From Stomatobaculum longum (GTDB lineage Bacteria; Bacillota; Clostridia; Lachnospirales; Lachnospiraceae): a stretch of DNA of 7,070 nt. The notes below the pieces were generated by a model that worked only from the letters and a program-made list of their open reading frames with translations, made no database searches and was not told where the DNA came from. Location: NCBI GenBank assembly GCA_905370385.1, contig CAJPKN010000081.1:1-7070 (forward strand), written 5' to 3'. Made by a program: the position numbers and the translations under genes. Positions 6,631 to 7,070 of the stretch are shown here, piece after piece (positions within the stretch are counted from its first letter, which is position 1; every line of letters begins with the position of its first letter).

Positions 6631-7070
6631 TCAGTCGGTCTCTTCCCGTCTCTCCTCTTTCCACAGCACTGTCTGTTCAAAAGAAGCTTCTCCCGTCTTC
6701 GGTAGGCGACGCTTACTCTTCTTGTCGCCGCTTGTCTGCTTCTTTCTGCGGCTGCCGCTCTCACCATCCAACTTTTCAATCTTCTCGGTGCCTGCCGCCC
6801 GCTTTCCGGAATCCGAACTTTGCTGATTGTCCGTCGTATCCGGGTTCGTCGCTGCAGACGGCGTGGTCGCAATGTTTGCGTTCGGTGTGGGCACAATGTT
6901 GCTGCCTCTGCCGTTGCCGCGACTGCTGCTTCCTCCGCGACTTCCGCCACCGCTACTGCCGCCGCGACTTCCACCGCCACCACCGCCGCTTCCGCCGGAA
7001 GTGTTGTCGCTGTCAGAGTCATCGTACATCGCAAAGAGGGTGATGTCATCGTAGACCGGCTGGCTGAAGT
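6631..7070 (-). CDS. C-terminal end of an LPXTG surface protein lacking a normal membrane anchor (5' part outside the window)
   Basis: The frame is open from the right edge to a TGA at 6631-6633, giving 145 visible codons. The first residues, FSQPVYDDITLFAMYDD, look like the closing strand of an InlB B-type repeat ('ltLyA.w'). Next come an acidic SDSD, a Gly/Ser/Arg linker (6898-6999), a Pro/Thr/Asn/Ala-rich stretch, a strongly basic stretch with GSRRKK and GDKKSKRR, and then LPKTGE (6688-6705). From family knowledge, LPXTG is cut by sortase and the protein is joined to the cell wall. Here only 18 residues follow (ASFEQTVLWKEERREETD), with no hydrophobic span, so normal anchoring is doubtful. 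The internal ATG at 7029 is not a convincing start: the frame continues upstream with domain-like sequence and no good ribosome binding site precedes it. The terminator follows directly. Confidence 0.85.
   Translation of the reverse strand, partial: FSQPVYDDITLFAMYDDSDSDNTSGGSGGGGGGSRGGSSGGGSRGGSSSRGNGRGSNIVPTPNANIATTPSAATNPDTTDNQQSSDSGKRAAGTEKIEKLDGESGSRRKKQTSGDKKSKRRLPKTGEASFEQTVLWKEERREETD
6688..6705 (-). other. LPKTGE cell-wall sorting motif
   Basis: LPKTGE is a canonical sortase A-type recognition sequence, preceded by the basic KKSKRR. The usual hydrophobic segment of about 20 residues does not follow; the remaining tail is short and charged. Confidence 0.85.
6898..6999 (-). repeat. 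Gly/Ser/Arg low-complexity linker with imperfect GGSRGGS repeats
   Basis: About 34 residues consist almost only of Gly, Ser and Arg, with a run of six Gly and the unit GGSRGGSS repeated imperfectly. The DNA is correspondingly a CCGCC/CCACC-rich repeat on the plus strand, prone to slippage. In surface proteins such a stretch is a flexible spacer near the wall; the regular Arg residues are less usual than the common Ser/Pro/Thr type. Confidence 0.85.
7018..7068 (-). other. End of an InlB B-repeat-like module in the LPKTG protein
   Basis: The visible residues QPVYDDITLFAMYDD match the final strand of the InlB B-repeat, which in the neighbouring giant protein reads DGDLTLYAAW. The GW-containing core would lie to the right of the window, so the assignment rests on this short piece alone. 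Confidence 0.45.

Noticed and set aside
6624..7049. Minus-strand frame of 141 codons, Ala/Val-rich, and plus-strand frames over the same stretch
   Set aside because: These are other-frame readings of the Gly/Ser linker DNA. Only the frame ending at 6631 gives the linker and LPKTGE, which are typical of a surface protein C-terminus.

Overview
The window shows part of a bacterial cell-surface protein locus, with two genes on the minus strand. Three features point to a Gram-positive Firmicute, probably a host-associated Clostridia or Lachnospiraceae-like organism: an LPKTG cell-wall sorting motif, a strong AGGAGG ribosome binding site, and a Firmicute-type mix of SdrD-B-like and InlB-B-repeat-like modules. 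Nothing here fixes the genus.

Right edge to left, in the direction of transcription: (1) 7070-6631 is the C-terminal end of a surface protein whose start lies outside the window. It ends with what looks like the last strand of an InlB B-type repeat, a Gly/Ser/Arg linker, a Pro/Thr/Asn-rich stretch, a very basic stretch and LPKTGE. The hydrophobic anchor that should follow LPXTG is missing, and the protein stops 18 mostly charged residues later. (2) 6606-6569 is a rho-independent terminator with a perfect 16-bp stem. (3) 6568-6194 is an AT-rich intergenic region carrying a likely promoter (-35 at 6318-6313, -10 at 6295-6290) and a clear ribosome binding site. (4) 6193-1 is one unbroken reading frame of 2064 codons that runs off the left edge. 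I read it codon by codon and found no stop. It encodes a giant secreted protein with a signal peptide, an acidic stretch, about 1,500 residues of unrecognised beta-rich sequence, then an SdrD-B-like domain, a bacterial Ig-like domain, an InlB B-repeat-like module and the start of another, possibly pilin-like, domain.

Both genes look like large surface proteins, probably adhesins, transcribed in the same direction. The strong terminator and separate promoter suggest they are expressed independently. I see no RNA gene, CRISPR array, transposase or defence system. The most unusual point is the LPKTG motif without a membrane anchor. The other open question is the large N-terminal region of the giant protein.
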